DNA of 64,000 nt from Eutreptiella sp. 'Long Island Sound 2002' (lineage: Eukaryota > Euglenozoa > Euglenophyceae > Eutreptiales > Eutreptiaceae), in the NCBI GenBank assembly GCA_964036045.1, contig OZ038383.1, positions 38,301,294-38,365,293 of the forward strand, written 5' to 3'. The stretch's first letter is position 1. Each line of letters opens with the position of its first letter. A program made the position numbers and the translations under genes. Below are positions 1-8,221 of this stretch, piece after piece. The notes beneath the pieces are model-generated. The model was given only the letters and a program-made list of their open reading frames with translations, was not told the origin of the DNA and did no database searches.

Positions 1-637
1 CCTCCTCCACTTGGTGGAGGACATGTCGGGACGCCTGAAAAGGCTAGAGGAGTTACAACCCCTCGCCTCGGGTCCGGAGCTCCCGGCAAGGCCGGCAACG
101 GCACAGCTGGTGGAGCGAGTTAAGACCCTCAGGAGCACCATGGAGAAACCCATGGGTGGCCCTGCAGAGGCACCTTACGCGCCTCCGCGTGTTGACCCGG
201 GTGCGCTGCCGTTTGTTCCCATGTTCAGCAAATCCATAATGCTCGGGGAGCATACGGCACCGGTTGGGTCCATGCGGGAAGAGCACGCAACCACGGACCC
301 GAGGAGCCTGACGGTACAGATGTCCCATGCCGCCCAGGATCCACCGACCGCTATGACTGCCCATGCAGTTTATGCGGAAGAGGAGATCCAGACCATGCAG
401 GGGCGAACCATGGGAAGGGCCGATGGACATGGTCGAGGCCATCCAGGCGGAAACCTGCGGGTGAAGGACCCCACTACGGGGATATGGACAGCCGGTGGAG
501 CAAGCCCTTCCCGCATCCCAAACCCCATGGGTTCAGTCCCAACTGGACCGCACTCAATGGAGGAGAGGGATGTATGGGGAGTGTACTCACAGCCCCCGGC
601 CACAGGTGGTATCCGTCTCGGTGGAGTGGTGGCTGCT
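1..637 (+). pseudogene. Truncated Ty3/Gypsy gag fragment
   Basis: An open frame starts at 11 and its sequence runs in parallel, nearly base for base, with 11070-11705 of the Gypsy gag further right, including the same proline/methionine-rich stretch. Similarity stops abruptly near 637 in the middle of the gag frame; the frame then runs on by chance to a TGA at 749. The left end is cut by the window edge. It is therefore a partial second copy of the same Gypsy family and not a gene of its own. No conserved catalytic domain lies in this part of gag. Confidence 0.8.
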
Positions 638-1127
638 GAAGCCGGTTCGGACCCCCGTGGCCATCTTTGGGTCACTTGGGGTGTGTATCTATGTGCCGGC
701 AAGCCGCCATTGGCTTATATCATACTCTCCCATCCACCTGACCTAACCTGATGTGATAGTGTGATAGGCTTGGCCATTCCAGCTATGAGCGGCCATATTC
801 AATACCGAGGCGCCGCCGGCTGAGATGTATATATCAGAATATCAGGAATCAACAGGGTTTTTTTATCATAATGTTTCCGTGATTTTTCAGCCTTCCGCTC
901 TGATTGTCAATGTGTCGGCGACTGTCAGCTGGCGCGCGATGTTGCGGTAACCGATTGGTTAACTGTTATTTCCAGATATTTTGGCGGAAACCCCGATGAA
1001 GGGTCAATTTTCATCAGAAAAGGGTTCGTTGCTTCCGCAATTTTCATGTTATACACTCGCAAAATTAATCCGATTTTTTCAGACATTCAGAATCGGATTT
1101 TCGATTTCGAGGTCGCCGCACTTGATA
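638..1127. other. No gene; possible diverged LTR-like debris
   Basis: AT-richer sequence with no convincing reading frame. Around 770-1125 several short blocks (GGCCATT..., a TATATAT/CAGAATAT block, AATCCGATTTTTTCAGACA) echo, in the same order, the LTR of the mini-element at 15508. A diverged relative of that LTR is possible but weakly supported by eye. Confidence 0.3.
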
Positions 1128-1129
1128 TG

Positions 1130-1165
1130 TGGGATGCAGCGTTCTAGGGCGTGGTGCGGAACCCC
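1130..1165 (+). repeat. Left 36-bp TIR of family 1 copy A
   Basis: Reads TGGGATGCAGCGTTCTAGGG and continues to ...GGAACCCC. It is the exact reverse complement of 8184-8219. The same end occurs at 33915 and 40727. Confidence 0.95.
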
Positions 1166-1315
1166 TAGTTAGAACGCAATTTCTGGAACACCCACCTACC
1201 CTCAATTTTGGGGCAAACCACCTAAAAAAATGGATTCAGCACCCTCAAAAACCCCCCATCCCCTTTCTTTCCCCACATAACCCGCATCATGGGGGTGGTT
1301 TTTGGGGGGGGGGTC

Positions 1316-1445
1316 AAAGAGTTAGAGCACAGTTAGAACAGAGTTAGAACGCAGTTAGAGCACCTTGCTCTAACTAGTTATCGCGCTAGTTATCGCGCGA
1401 TAACTCAGTTATCGCGCAGTTATCGCGGGTAGTTATCGCGCACCC
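1316..1445. repeat. Subterminal GTTAGAGC / GTTATCGCG word cluster
   Basis: About 130 bp of tandemly arranged GTTAGA(G/A)C and GTTATCGCG words just inside the left end, including the perfect palindrome GTTATCGCGCGATAAC. The orientation is mainly opposite to the other three clusters of the element, so the two ends carry inverted subterminal arrays. It lies downstream of the transposase stop. Possible transposase or regulator binding sites (inference). Confidence 0.8.
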
Positions 1446-1510
1446 CTCCTCCCTCCCTCCCTAGGACAAACAACACAAAACACTTGGCACAAAGCATCTG
1501 TGGTCGTTTT

Positions 1511-3169
1511 TCATACAAAGTCATCAATGTCTGAGGCCTTGGCTGCCTCCAGTCCCAAAAGCCCTTGCTCCAGGGCGTTCATGGACATGCAATGGTGCAT
1601 GTGGCGGAGGGACATACTTGGCCTCACCAAAGACCAACCCTTAAAACAATTTTTGAGCCTCCTCTTGTAAGGCCCATGCCGATACTCCGTTGGGATGGAG
1701 GAAAACTGAAAAATGTTCCTCCATTTCTCGGCAAAAAAGGTGGAATGTGCCAAGCACCAATGGATCCACCTGGTGGGGGACCAACCTGAGTCTCCCCACG
1801 CTTTTGAAAATTTTGTGGTCAACGCACGGTGGCGTTCCACTTGGGTTAGAGTGTACAACTCCCTCACCCTCCAAAGCTCATACAAACCCTCAATGCATTT
1901 CACCATGACATGCACAACAACCCATAACATAGGTCCCCCAGGGGTCCTCACTGTGGGGACATGCTCTTTGAGGCATTCCACAAATTGCCTTTGGAAGGGG
2001 GGGGAGGTTAGGAAAACTTTGGTGCTGGTTAGATCGAAATCTTTTTCTGTGGCCCTCGAGGCCGAAGGGAGGCGTTCCCTAAGAGGGATGCCTGCGGTCT
2101 CATCCTTGAGGGCTTGTTTGAAGGCCTGCAAAGCTGCAAGAGCTTGGGCCTTACCAGGGGTACTAGGGGGGAGGGCCTGGAGGGTGGTCTCAATGCGCTT
2201 TGCAATGCCGTTTAGGATGCGGCATGCTGCATGTTGGTAGTCCCCCGGCCGCCTATCAGGGGTCACACTTCTCAAGAATGACCCCCATCTTGAGGTGGAC
2301 TCCACCCCCATTTGCTCAACAATCCCATTGGGGTCTTTGCACAACCAACACTTAGACCCAGCCCCCCCCATTGCTTGCATCCCCTTCCCATCCCCTGTCA
2401 AAATGACAGTGCAAGTCAAAAATTGGTTTTGAAAGAGGACAACGTCCTCTTCCACATCCCTCACCTCTTGGTTGAGGTTGGCGGAGATGTCAAGGCTTCT
2501 CAAAAAAGCCTGTTCATCCCCGCCATCCATGCAAAACCATGAGGCCCATAGCTTCACCTTCGAAGCATATTTTGCCCCCCCCCATACATTAACCCATACA
2601 TCCGCACGGGTGGAGGATGCCTTCCACAAGGAAGTCGCATCAACTGAAATAACAATAATGGCAACGCCACTAGGGGGGGGTTTCCCAATAACTCGGGCCA
2701 TAGATATTGCATTTTGCACAATTGATTGCAAAGGCACATGGGCAGCTGCCCTATTGCGGCCTGTGGTAGACTTTACAATGGTGGTTTGGGGAAAGTAGGG
2801 CATGATCCGTTGCCGAACGGTCCTTAGGTCCCGTTGTGTGCAACGGCGGGGCATTCGCAAAAGGGCCCGTTGGGAGAGATGCATGCTGCATGCCATGCGT
2901 AGCATGCTCAGGGCCTCATGCTCCTGAGCTGTTAATGCAAGATGGCCGCCAAGTGGGCCAGACAGGGCAGTGCACGCCCCACCACTTAAACAAACTTCGC
3001 CTTTGGTGTTGGTGCCACACACGACGTCTGGGTCACCCAATAGAACTCGCACCAGCCGCTGAACCGCCTTCAAACGCCGCCGCCGGGCCTTGGGGCACTG
3101 CAGATCGGTGTACCGCCGCAGGTTGGCTGTGTTGAGAGCCCGCAGGGCCTCATTGACAGCATTGTCCAT
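1511..3169 (-). CDS. DDE-type transposase with C-x2-C insertion, 552 aa (family 1)
   Basis: Intact frame ending in TGA. The first ATG is at 3169; upstream codons of the same frame run into the repeat cluster and are probably intron. A splice acceptor-like CCCAG ends at 3185, 15 bases before the ATG, and the exon start GTCCTCTTAT is shared with the family 2 transposase. Candidate catalytic residues are D177 (context ISVDATSLW), D260 (TGDGKGM) and E495 (IPTEYRHG), with C274-W-L-C277 following the second Asp. The family 2 transposase shows the same order at D167, D243, C266/C269 and E497. A basic run KARRRRLK near residue 30 may bind DNA. The catalytic assignment rests on comparing the two families by eye. 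Confidence 0.75.
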   Translation of the reverse strand: MDNAVNEALRALNTANLRRYTDLQCPKARRRRLKAVQRLVRVLLGDPDVVCGTNTKGEVCLSGGACTALSGPLGGHLALTAQEHEALSMLRMACSMHLSQRALLRMPRRCTQRDLRTVRQRIMPYFPQTTIVKSTTGRNRAAAHVPLQSIVQNAISMARVIGKPPPSGVAIIVISVDATSLWKASSTRADVWVNVWGGAKYASKVKLWASWFCMDGGDEQAFLRSLDISANLNQEVRDVEEDVVLFQNQFLTCTVILTGDGKGMQAMGGAGSKCWLCKDPNGIVEQMGVESTSRWGSFLRSVTPDRRPGDYQHAACRILNGIAKRIETTLQALPPSTPGKAQALAALQAFKQALKDETAGIPLRERLPSASRATEKDFDLTSTKVFLTSPPFQRQFVECLKEHVPTVRTPGGPMLWVVVHVMVKCIEGLYELWRVRELYTLTQVERHRALTTKFSKAWGDSGWSPTRWIHWCLAHSTFFAEKWRNIFQFSSIPTEYRHGPYKRRLKNCFKGWSLVRPSMSLRHMHHCMSMNALEQGLLGLEAAKASDIDDFV

Positions 3170-3224
3170 GAAGAATAAGAGGACCTGGGCGCGAAATGAG
3201 GGAGGGTTTTGAAGCAAGGGCCCA

Positions 3225-3415
3225 AAAAACACACGCGATAACCCACGCGATAACCCCCGCGATAACTAGGTTATCGCGCGATAACCCCCGCGATAACCCC
3301 CCGCGATAACTAGTTAGAGCGCGATAACCCCCCGCGATAACTAGTTAGAGCACCCAGTTAGAGCGCGATAACCCCCGCGATAACTAGTTAGAGCAGGGGT
3401 TAGTGCGCACTAACT
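3225..3415. repeat. CGCGATAAC / CTAGTTAGAGC cluster upstream of transposase
   Basis: Dense array of CGCGATAAC words and CTAGTTAGAGC words abutting the transposase 5' end. A likely acceptor (CAG before 3184) follows it on the minus strand, so the array probably sits in an intron or leader. Confidence 0.8.
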
Positions 3416-3645
3416 GGTGGTGTTAGAGCAAGCGTTGGGCACCCTAAAACCTTCACAAACGTTGATTTTGCACCCAGGAAACCTTGGAGATGTCAACAAT
3501 GTGCAGGCACGGGGTACATGGCGCCACAATCACAAATTCAAATCAGTCACACAGTCTTTTGGATGATTTGGATAGGGTGCCTCTCAAATGTTCCGGGCTA
3601 GACAGTAATAGAAATAGTGAACAATAATCGAATCAGCTGGAGGGG
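3416..3645. other. Spacer between oxygenase 2 and transposase, with inverted insert
   Basis: No gene. It contains the GTTTTAGGGTGCCCAA motif twice on the minus strand in copies B and C. Copy A differs from B and C at 3553-3590, where about 33 bases match, inverted, a segment of the oxygenase 1 gene at 6958-6991. Confidence 0.6.
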
Positions 3646-4254
3646 TTAGAGGACCCTAAAACCCATGGACAGCAGCTGCTGCCGCCACACAGGCGTGCAG
3701 TGCAGAACCCCCCCCGCACTATAAAAAATCACGCTCCATCGCTCGCCCTCCCATGACAATGGAGCGTGTAGTGCCCTGGTGTTGAACAACACGGGGGCTT
3801 GGGGGGTGGCGGTGCATGCCCAACCCTCCACCGCCCTACCCTTGCACACACGGGTGTGCCGCTTTTTTTCCCTCAAGGAGGGATTCAGCAGGCCACCACT
3901 CTCCACCCAAAACTCACCCCCCGTGAAAGACCCCACACACACAATAAGCGCCATGGGCGCCCCATCCCGCAAATGGGAGTGGAGGCCCATGGTGTCCGTC
4001 CCTTGGGGGCGAACAATTTGGATGCTACACCATGTGAACCATGGTGGAGCATTGGAGGTGCAATACCCATTGAGGTCTGCTACCAAGGGGGTGAGGGCAG
4101 GCCTGAGGGTAGCAGCGGCCATGTGGGTCGCCCTAAAATTAGAGGGGTTGGGGTTTCCACTTCCCACGAGGCCAAAGTGGCACATGTCCACTTGGGCCCC
4201 ATATCGCTCCTCCCCACGAAAAATGCCCTTGGGCAACCCCCTGAGCAAATCCAC
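3646..4254 (-). CDS. Second 2OG-Fe(II) oxygenase-like ORF, TET/JBP-like (family 1 ORF2)
   Basis: About 200 codons with the core of a double-stranded beta-helix oxygenase. Using the 210-codon version of copies B and C for numbering, a first metal site lies around H92-S-H94-L-R-D97, then FTGGEFWVE (a strand seen in TET/JBP-type proteins), the distal H163 in TRALHAPLPWEG, and R172 in ERWSVIFYS for 2OxG binding. The His/Asp spacing is not the canonical H-x-D. The frame has no ATG for its first 23 codons and begins in frame directly after the UGA of the coiled-coil gene, so it may be made by readthrough. Copy A ends earlier (TAA) than copies B and C because its 3' spacer was rearranged. Proposed role: oxidation of modified bases; unproven. 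Confidence 0.6.
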   Translation of the reverse strand: MDLLRGLPKGIFRGEERYGAQVDMCHFGLVGSGNPNPSNFRATHMAAATLRPALTPLVADLNGYCTSNAPPWFTWCSIQIVRPQGTDTMGLHSHLRDGAPMALIVCVGSFTGGEFWVESGGLLNPSLREKKRHTRVCKGRAVEGWACTATPQAPVLFNTRALHAPLSWEGERWSVIFYSAGGVLHCTPVWRQQLLSMGFRVL

Positions 4255-4260
4255 TAGTCA
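4254..4260 (-). promoter_or_regulatory. UGA-CUAG stop context, candidate readthrough site
   Basis: On the minus strand the coiled-coil frame ends CAA TGA CTA G and the oxygenase 2 frame continues in the same phase. UGA followed by CUAG is the known high-efficiency readthrough context in animal genes and some RNA viruses. It is identical in copies B (37061) and C (48889). Confidence 0.5.
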
Positions 4261-5467
4261 TTGGCTCCCACTCCTACTCCCGCTACCCTGACTCTGCAAC
4301 CCTTGCAGCGCCAGCCCCTGCTGGGCCTGCTGCGCCCCGAAGGAGGCACAGAGGGTGGAGGTGAGGCTGCGCACCTGCGCCTCAGCCACCCCCAAGCGCT
4401 GCCCAAGGTCATCCCCCCTCCTCCGCTGCCCCTCCACCTCCACCCTAAGCTGGGCCACCTCCACCTCCGCCTTCCGCCTCCCCTCCTGGGCCTCCCTCAG
4501 GGCCTCCCTCATCGCCTCCACCTCCTCCCCCCTCTTGGCGGCCAGGTTGAGGGCCTGGTCCAGGGCACGCTGGGTGTTGCCCTGGGCCTTTTCGGCCTTT
4601 GCCAAGGCCGACCTGTGGTCGGCCGACCGACCCTTGGCCAGTGCGGCCTCGACCCCCGTGGCGGCCGCCTGCTCCACCAAAACCTGGCAAGCGTCCGTCA
4701 CGTGGGTGGCCACACTGGCCCCCAAGGCCTCCACGTCCAGGGCCTCATGGGGGGGCTGGGCTGCCGCCACCTTTGCCACCTTCGATGGCTTGGGGGAGGG
4801 CTTGGGGGCGGGGGTTTGGCCCTTACCCCTAAGGGGGGGGGGGGGCATCCGGCTCAACCACCACCACGTCTGGTCCCCGCTTCGTCTGGCCTTTTCCCGG
4901 CCTTCCCCCCTTGGGTGCATACTGCCGAACCCAATCGGCAGTGGCGTCCCCCACAGAAGGGGGGGGGTCATACCCACCAACCTGGTGGATGTCCCCCCCC
5001 CTGTGCAGCTTCTGCCACACTTCCCTCCCCGTATACTCCCCCTCCCACAAAAAACACACCCTCAAAAGGAAATAAGATTTCCTTTGGGGGGGGTCGCTCA
5101 TCCCAAACAAACACAAAAAAGCCGCAACCGTTTCCCCCTCTGCGGCTTGCGGCCACTTGGCCGTTTCCCCCCCAACCCACACATAGGAGGGGAGGGTGAG
5201 GTTGGTCTTCCTCTCCACCCCTGCCTCCTTCTCTGTGATGGTGACCTGCCGGTACCATCCCGTCCCCCCCATCCTGCAGGCCTCATCCCCAGGCTCCCCA
5301 AACCGCCACGACGCCCCCTCCGGCAGCCTCTTCTCCCCCTCCAGCTCCAACCGGGCCGCCACCGGCTTGGCGGGCCGTGCCCCCGCTGCTGCTGCCGCTC
5401 CGCCCGCTGCGTCGGCTGCCTGGGCGTCGTCCTTGACGAAGATGCGGGGCAGCTGCAAGATGGTGGC
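4258..5467 (-). pseudogene. Basic/coiled-coil exon, frameshifted in copy A
   Basis: Equivalent to the intact 402-codon exon of copy C (48889-50097). An N-terminal globular part contains LPSYVWVGGETAKW and GREVWQKLHRGGD. A Pro/Lys/Gly-rich linker follows, and then a heptad-rich helix (EEVEAMREALREAQEGRRKAE) ending in a Gly/Ser/Gln tail. In copy A the G run at 4833-4845 has 13 G against 12 in copy C, which shifts the frame at PDAPPP. This may be a real mutation or a homopolymer error. The exon starts at 5467 after a strong acceptor (pyrimidine tract then CAG); the codons before it are intron. Confidence 0.7.
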
Positions 5468-5709
5468 CTGAAAAAAACAAAAGAAACAAAAAAAAAACAC
5501 GCGATAACCCGCGCGATAACCCCCGCGATAACTAGGTTATCGCGCGATAACCCCCGCGATAACCCCCCGCGATAACCCCGCGATAACTAGTTAGAACGCG
5601 ATAACCTAGCGCGATAACTAGTTAGAGCACCTAGTTAGAACGCGATAACCTAGCGCGATAACTAGTTAGAGCAGGGGTTAGAGCAGGGTGTTGTGGGAGG
5701 TTTTCACAC
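5468..5709 (-). other. Predicted 242-bp intron filled with CGCGATAAC words
   Basis: Donor CAG|GTGTGA at 5709 and acceptor TTTTTTCAG|GCC ending at 5468, both phase 0. Splicing joins ...CPCHQ of oxygenase 1 to ATILQLPRIF of the coiled-coil exon without changing frame. The intron body is an array of CGCGATAAC, CTAGTTATCGCG and CTAGTTAGA(G/A)C words (about 5490-5690). Family 2 has an intron at the equivalent place. Confidence 0.7.
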
Positions 5710-7833
5710 CTGGTGACATGGACACATGCCTTGGCCCTCCTTCTTGGCGTCGTCCAGCACCAGGCCCAGCCTCCGCAGCCACACGAAGTCCGTGACGGCC
5801 GCATACTCCCCCACCTGCCGCCACTCCACCACCTGGGCCACCCCCTCCGCCTCAGGGGCCACCCTTGCCACTCCCCCATACAACCCCCTCCTCACCACCA
5901 AAATGGTGCCCGCCGGCACCTTCATCCCAACATGCCCTTGCAGGGTGGGCCAGGGCAGTGCCTCCCCATGGCACACCTTGGCCAAGGGGCACTGATCGGG
6001 GTGGCCTGCGACCGCCCCCGCCTCCTCATTAGTGAGGGGGGCAATCACCTCCCTCCCAACCCCCCACCCCGACAACAAAAAATGCCCTGTGGTTGTTCCC
6101 ACCGGGAGCAAGCACTGAGCAGATTGCTCAATGCTGACCCCATTGGGGTCCACCACCACCTCCTCCTCCTCCCCCCCCTCCACCTCCTCCCCCTCCTGGC
6201 ATGGCACACAAAGGCCATCTTTGTGGGCGGTGCACAAAATCAGCCGATTGCATCCGTAGCAATTGGCTACCACCTTCCCCCTACACCTAACCGCCCCATC
6301 ACACTGGACTGTCCTGGCCACCCGGCCACCAGGTGCCCCCAGCTGGGGCCTCTTAATGGACTGGGTCACGTGCAGGTTGGGGAATCGAAGATTCCCCCCC
6401 ACGGTAAGCTCAATGGCAAAAAATGCCATGAGGCGGGGGTGGGACACCCCCGTGGGGGAGGCCTTGGGAATCCCCGACCCCCTGTGGACATCAAGGGCAT
6501 TAAAAAAAAAGGCAGTGCCCCTCTTGAATGGCACAGCCCTCTCCACCCAAGGGTCAGGGAACCCCGAACTGCTGGAGGGCACAAAAAGAAAATGTGACCC
6601 ATCCTCCTCCTCATGATTATGGGTTAGCATAATAAGGCAATTGACAATCAATGTGCCTTCAGGAATGGTGTAGGGGGGGGCGTCGCGATGGAGGTGCTGG
6701 GGGGTGTGGTCATAGCTCGAAATTTCGGCCATGTCAAGGATGGTGCAGCTCCATCCAACCCCCCCCACCACAGTCTTCTTCGCCGTCTCAAGCACACGAT
6801 CTGCCACCCTTTTGAGGACTGGCAGATCATGGAGCTTGTGGGGGTTGTGCCTGTGGTGGTTGGCACCCCCATAGTTGCCGTACAATGTACGGCGGGTCCC
6901 AGAATCTTGGGGCCTGCCGACAATGGGGGGGTTCTCATTGAAAATGGGTGCCTTCTCTGAGAGAGGCACCCTATCCAAATCATCCAAAAGACTTTGGAGC
7001 TGCACAGCACTCAAAAAATCGTGTTCCAGGAGGTGGTTGACCACCAGCTTCCCCCCCACCGTGAGCACAAGGTCATTGGGGTCCCTATTAAAGGCCCCCA
7101 AGGGCTCGGCGGCAACCACCTCCTCCGCCTCCCCAATAAGGGGGGGTGTTGCCCCAAATGGAAAAAGAATCACCCCCTGCCCCGAAATAATGTTGGGAGT
7201 GGTGACCCCATACCACTCACGCTCCCACTCCCTTGTGGGGCAAAGGGAGTGCATGGGGAGCTTGTTTTCGGGGTCGTCAGTGCAGACCCGGCGGGTGTTG
7301 TGGGTGAGGGGTTGGGGGAACCAACCATCCGACTGCCCCTTCCCCTTACCCGGTCGGATCCTTACCTTCTGGACACTAATCATGAGGGGGTTGTGGGGCT
7401 TCTCCTTCCTCCCCCCAGCCCCCACCCCCCCCGCATCCTCCTCCTCCTCCTCCACTTCCTCCACTTCCTCCTCCTCCTGACCCACATAGAGGGTCGTCTT
7501 CGTCCCCGCACCCTTCTCGGCATGGGCGGTGACGGACTCCACCACCGCGTCCACATCGTCCGGATGAAGCTGGATCAAAAATCCAGCAACCCCTGGATTT
7601 ACCTCTAGCAACTCGAAGATGTAGTTGCTGAGAACCAGGGGGTCTCGGTCGTCCGCCATGAAGGGGGACTTATGGACAAGGAGTCCAAAGTCCACACCAT
7701 GTTCAAAGCGGGTCGCCACAGGGCGCCTCACATTGGCATCACCCATCGTAAACCCCTCAGGACCGCCAAGGCGACGGACCCCAAGGAGCTTTTGATGGTG
7801 CTCGCACCAAGCGTGGGCAGCAGCAAGGGCCAT
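5710..7833 (-). CDS. 2OG-Fe(II) oxygenase 1 with Cys-rich C-terminal region (family 1, exon of 708 codons)
   Basis: The first real ATG is at 7833 (ATGGCCCTTGCTG); two further codons upstream are non-ATG. The oxygenase core lies mid-protein: H382-R-D384 (context QHLHRDAPPY), a long insert, distal H450 (ALDVHRGSGIP) and R467 (HPRLMAFFAIEL), a complete HxD...H...R set like phytanoyl-CoA-dioxygenase-type folds. An acidic Glu run lies near residue 120. After the core comes a Cys-rich segment (CDGAVRC...CYGC...CVPC) that could bind zinc. The exon ends at 5710, where a donor continues into the coiled-coil exon. The substrate is unknown; DNA or RNA is suggested only by the transposon context. Intact in copies A and C, gutted in B. 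Confidence 0.75.
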
Positions 7834-8045
7834 TATCAAAGAATACGAAGGCTTTGAGAGCTAAAGCGAAAAGGGGAAACATAAAATGAAGCGCGATAAC
7901 CCACGCGATAACCCACGCGATAACTAGTTATCGCGCGATAACCCCCGCGATAACCCCCGCGATAACTAGGTTATCGCGCGATAACCCACGCGATAACTAG
8001 TGCTCTAACCCCGTTCTAACCCCGCGATAACTAGTTAGAGCACAC
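7834..8045 (-). promoter_or_regulatory. Leader region of oxygenase 1: splice acceptor plus CGCGATAAC cluster
   Basis: An acceptor-like CCCTTTTCGCTTTAG ends at 7861 and the next exon begins CTCTCAAAGCC, 28 bases before the ATG. Family 2 has TTACAG|CTCTCAAAGCC before its oxygenase ATG. Upstream, 7891-8045, is another CGCGATAAC/CTAGTTAGAGC array, probably in a leader intron. No TATA box recognised. Confidence 0.55.
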
Positions 8046-8183
8046 AAAGATCAAATCGCAAAAAGTGCAAAACGGGCAATATCGGGCAAACAATACATGG
8101 AAGGCACATTGTTGCATCATAGTGCACCCTTGTAACATGTGAAATTCCGGGTTCCAACCATATTAACAACACCCAAAATTGGG

Positions 8184-8219
8184 GGGGTTCCGCACCACGC
8201 CCTAGAACGCTGCATCCCA
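8184..8219 (-). repeat. Right 36-bp TIR of family 1 copy A
   Basis: Exact reverse complement of 1130-1165, followed by the TG target duplicate. Confidence 0.95.
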
Positions 8220-8221
8220 TG

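Larger units (their letters stand above)
1130..8219 (-). mobile_element. Family 1 oxygenase-bearing DNA transposon, copy A (7,090 bp)
   Basis: Complete element with 36-bp terminal inverted repeats that begin TGGGATGCAGCGTTCTAGGG on both ends, flanked by a TG/TG 2-bp target duplication (1128-1129 and 8220-8221). All genes lie on the minus strand, in the order oxygenase 1, basic/coiled-coil protein, UGA stop, oxygenase 2, transposase. Four clusters of GCGATAAC/GTTATCGC and GTTAGAGC words lie before, between and after the genes. Transposase and oxygenase 1 are intact; the coiled-coil gene has a +1 slip in a G run. The 2-bp TR duplication and the transposase type do not match a superfamily I can name with confidence. 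KDZ-like is possible because TET/JBP genes travel with KDZ transposons in basidiomycetes. Confidence 0.9.

Noticed and set aside
1511-3169. Firm assignment of the transposase to KDZ, Transib/RAG1 or CACTA
   Set aside because: A C-x2-C after the second Asp is shared by several superfamilies; the 2-bp TR duplication and TIRs do not settle it by eye.
3170-3232. N-terminal extension of the transposase to 3232
   Set aside because: Begins with a non-ATG codon next to the repeat array and crosses a splice acceptor-like CCCAG; ATG 3169 preferred.
4261-5575. Long plus-strand frames opposite the coiled-coil exon and oxygenase genes
   Set aside because: Antisense shadows: Pro/Leu/His-rich, and they recur identically in copies B and C opposite the real genes.
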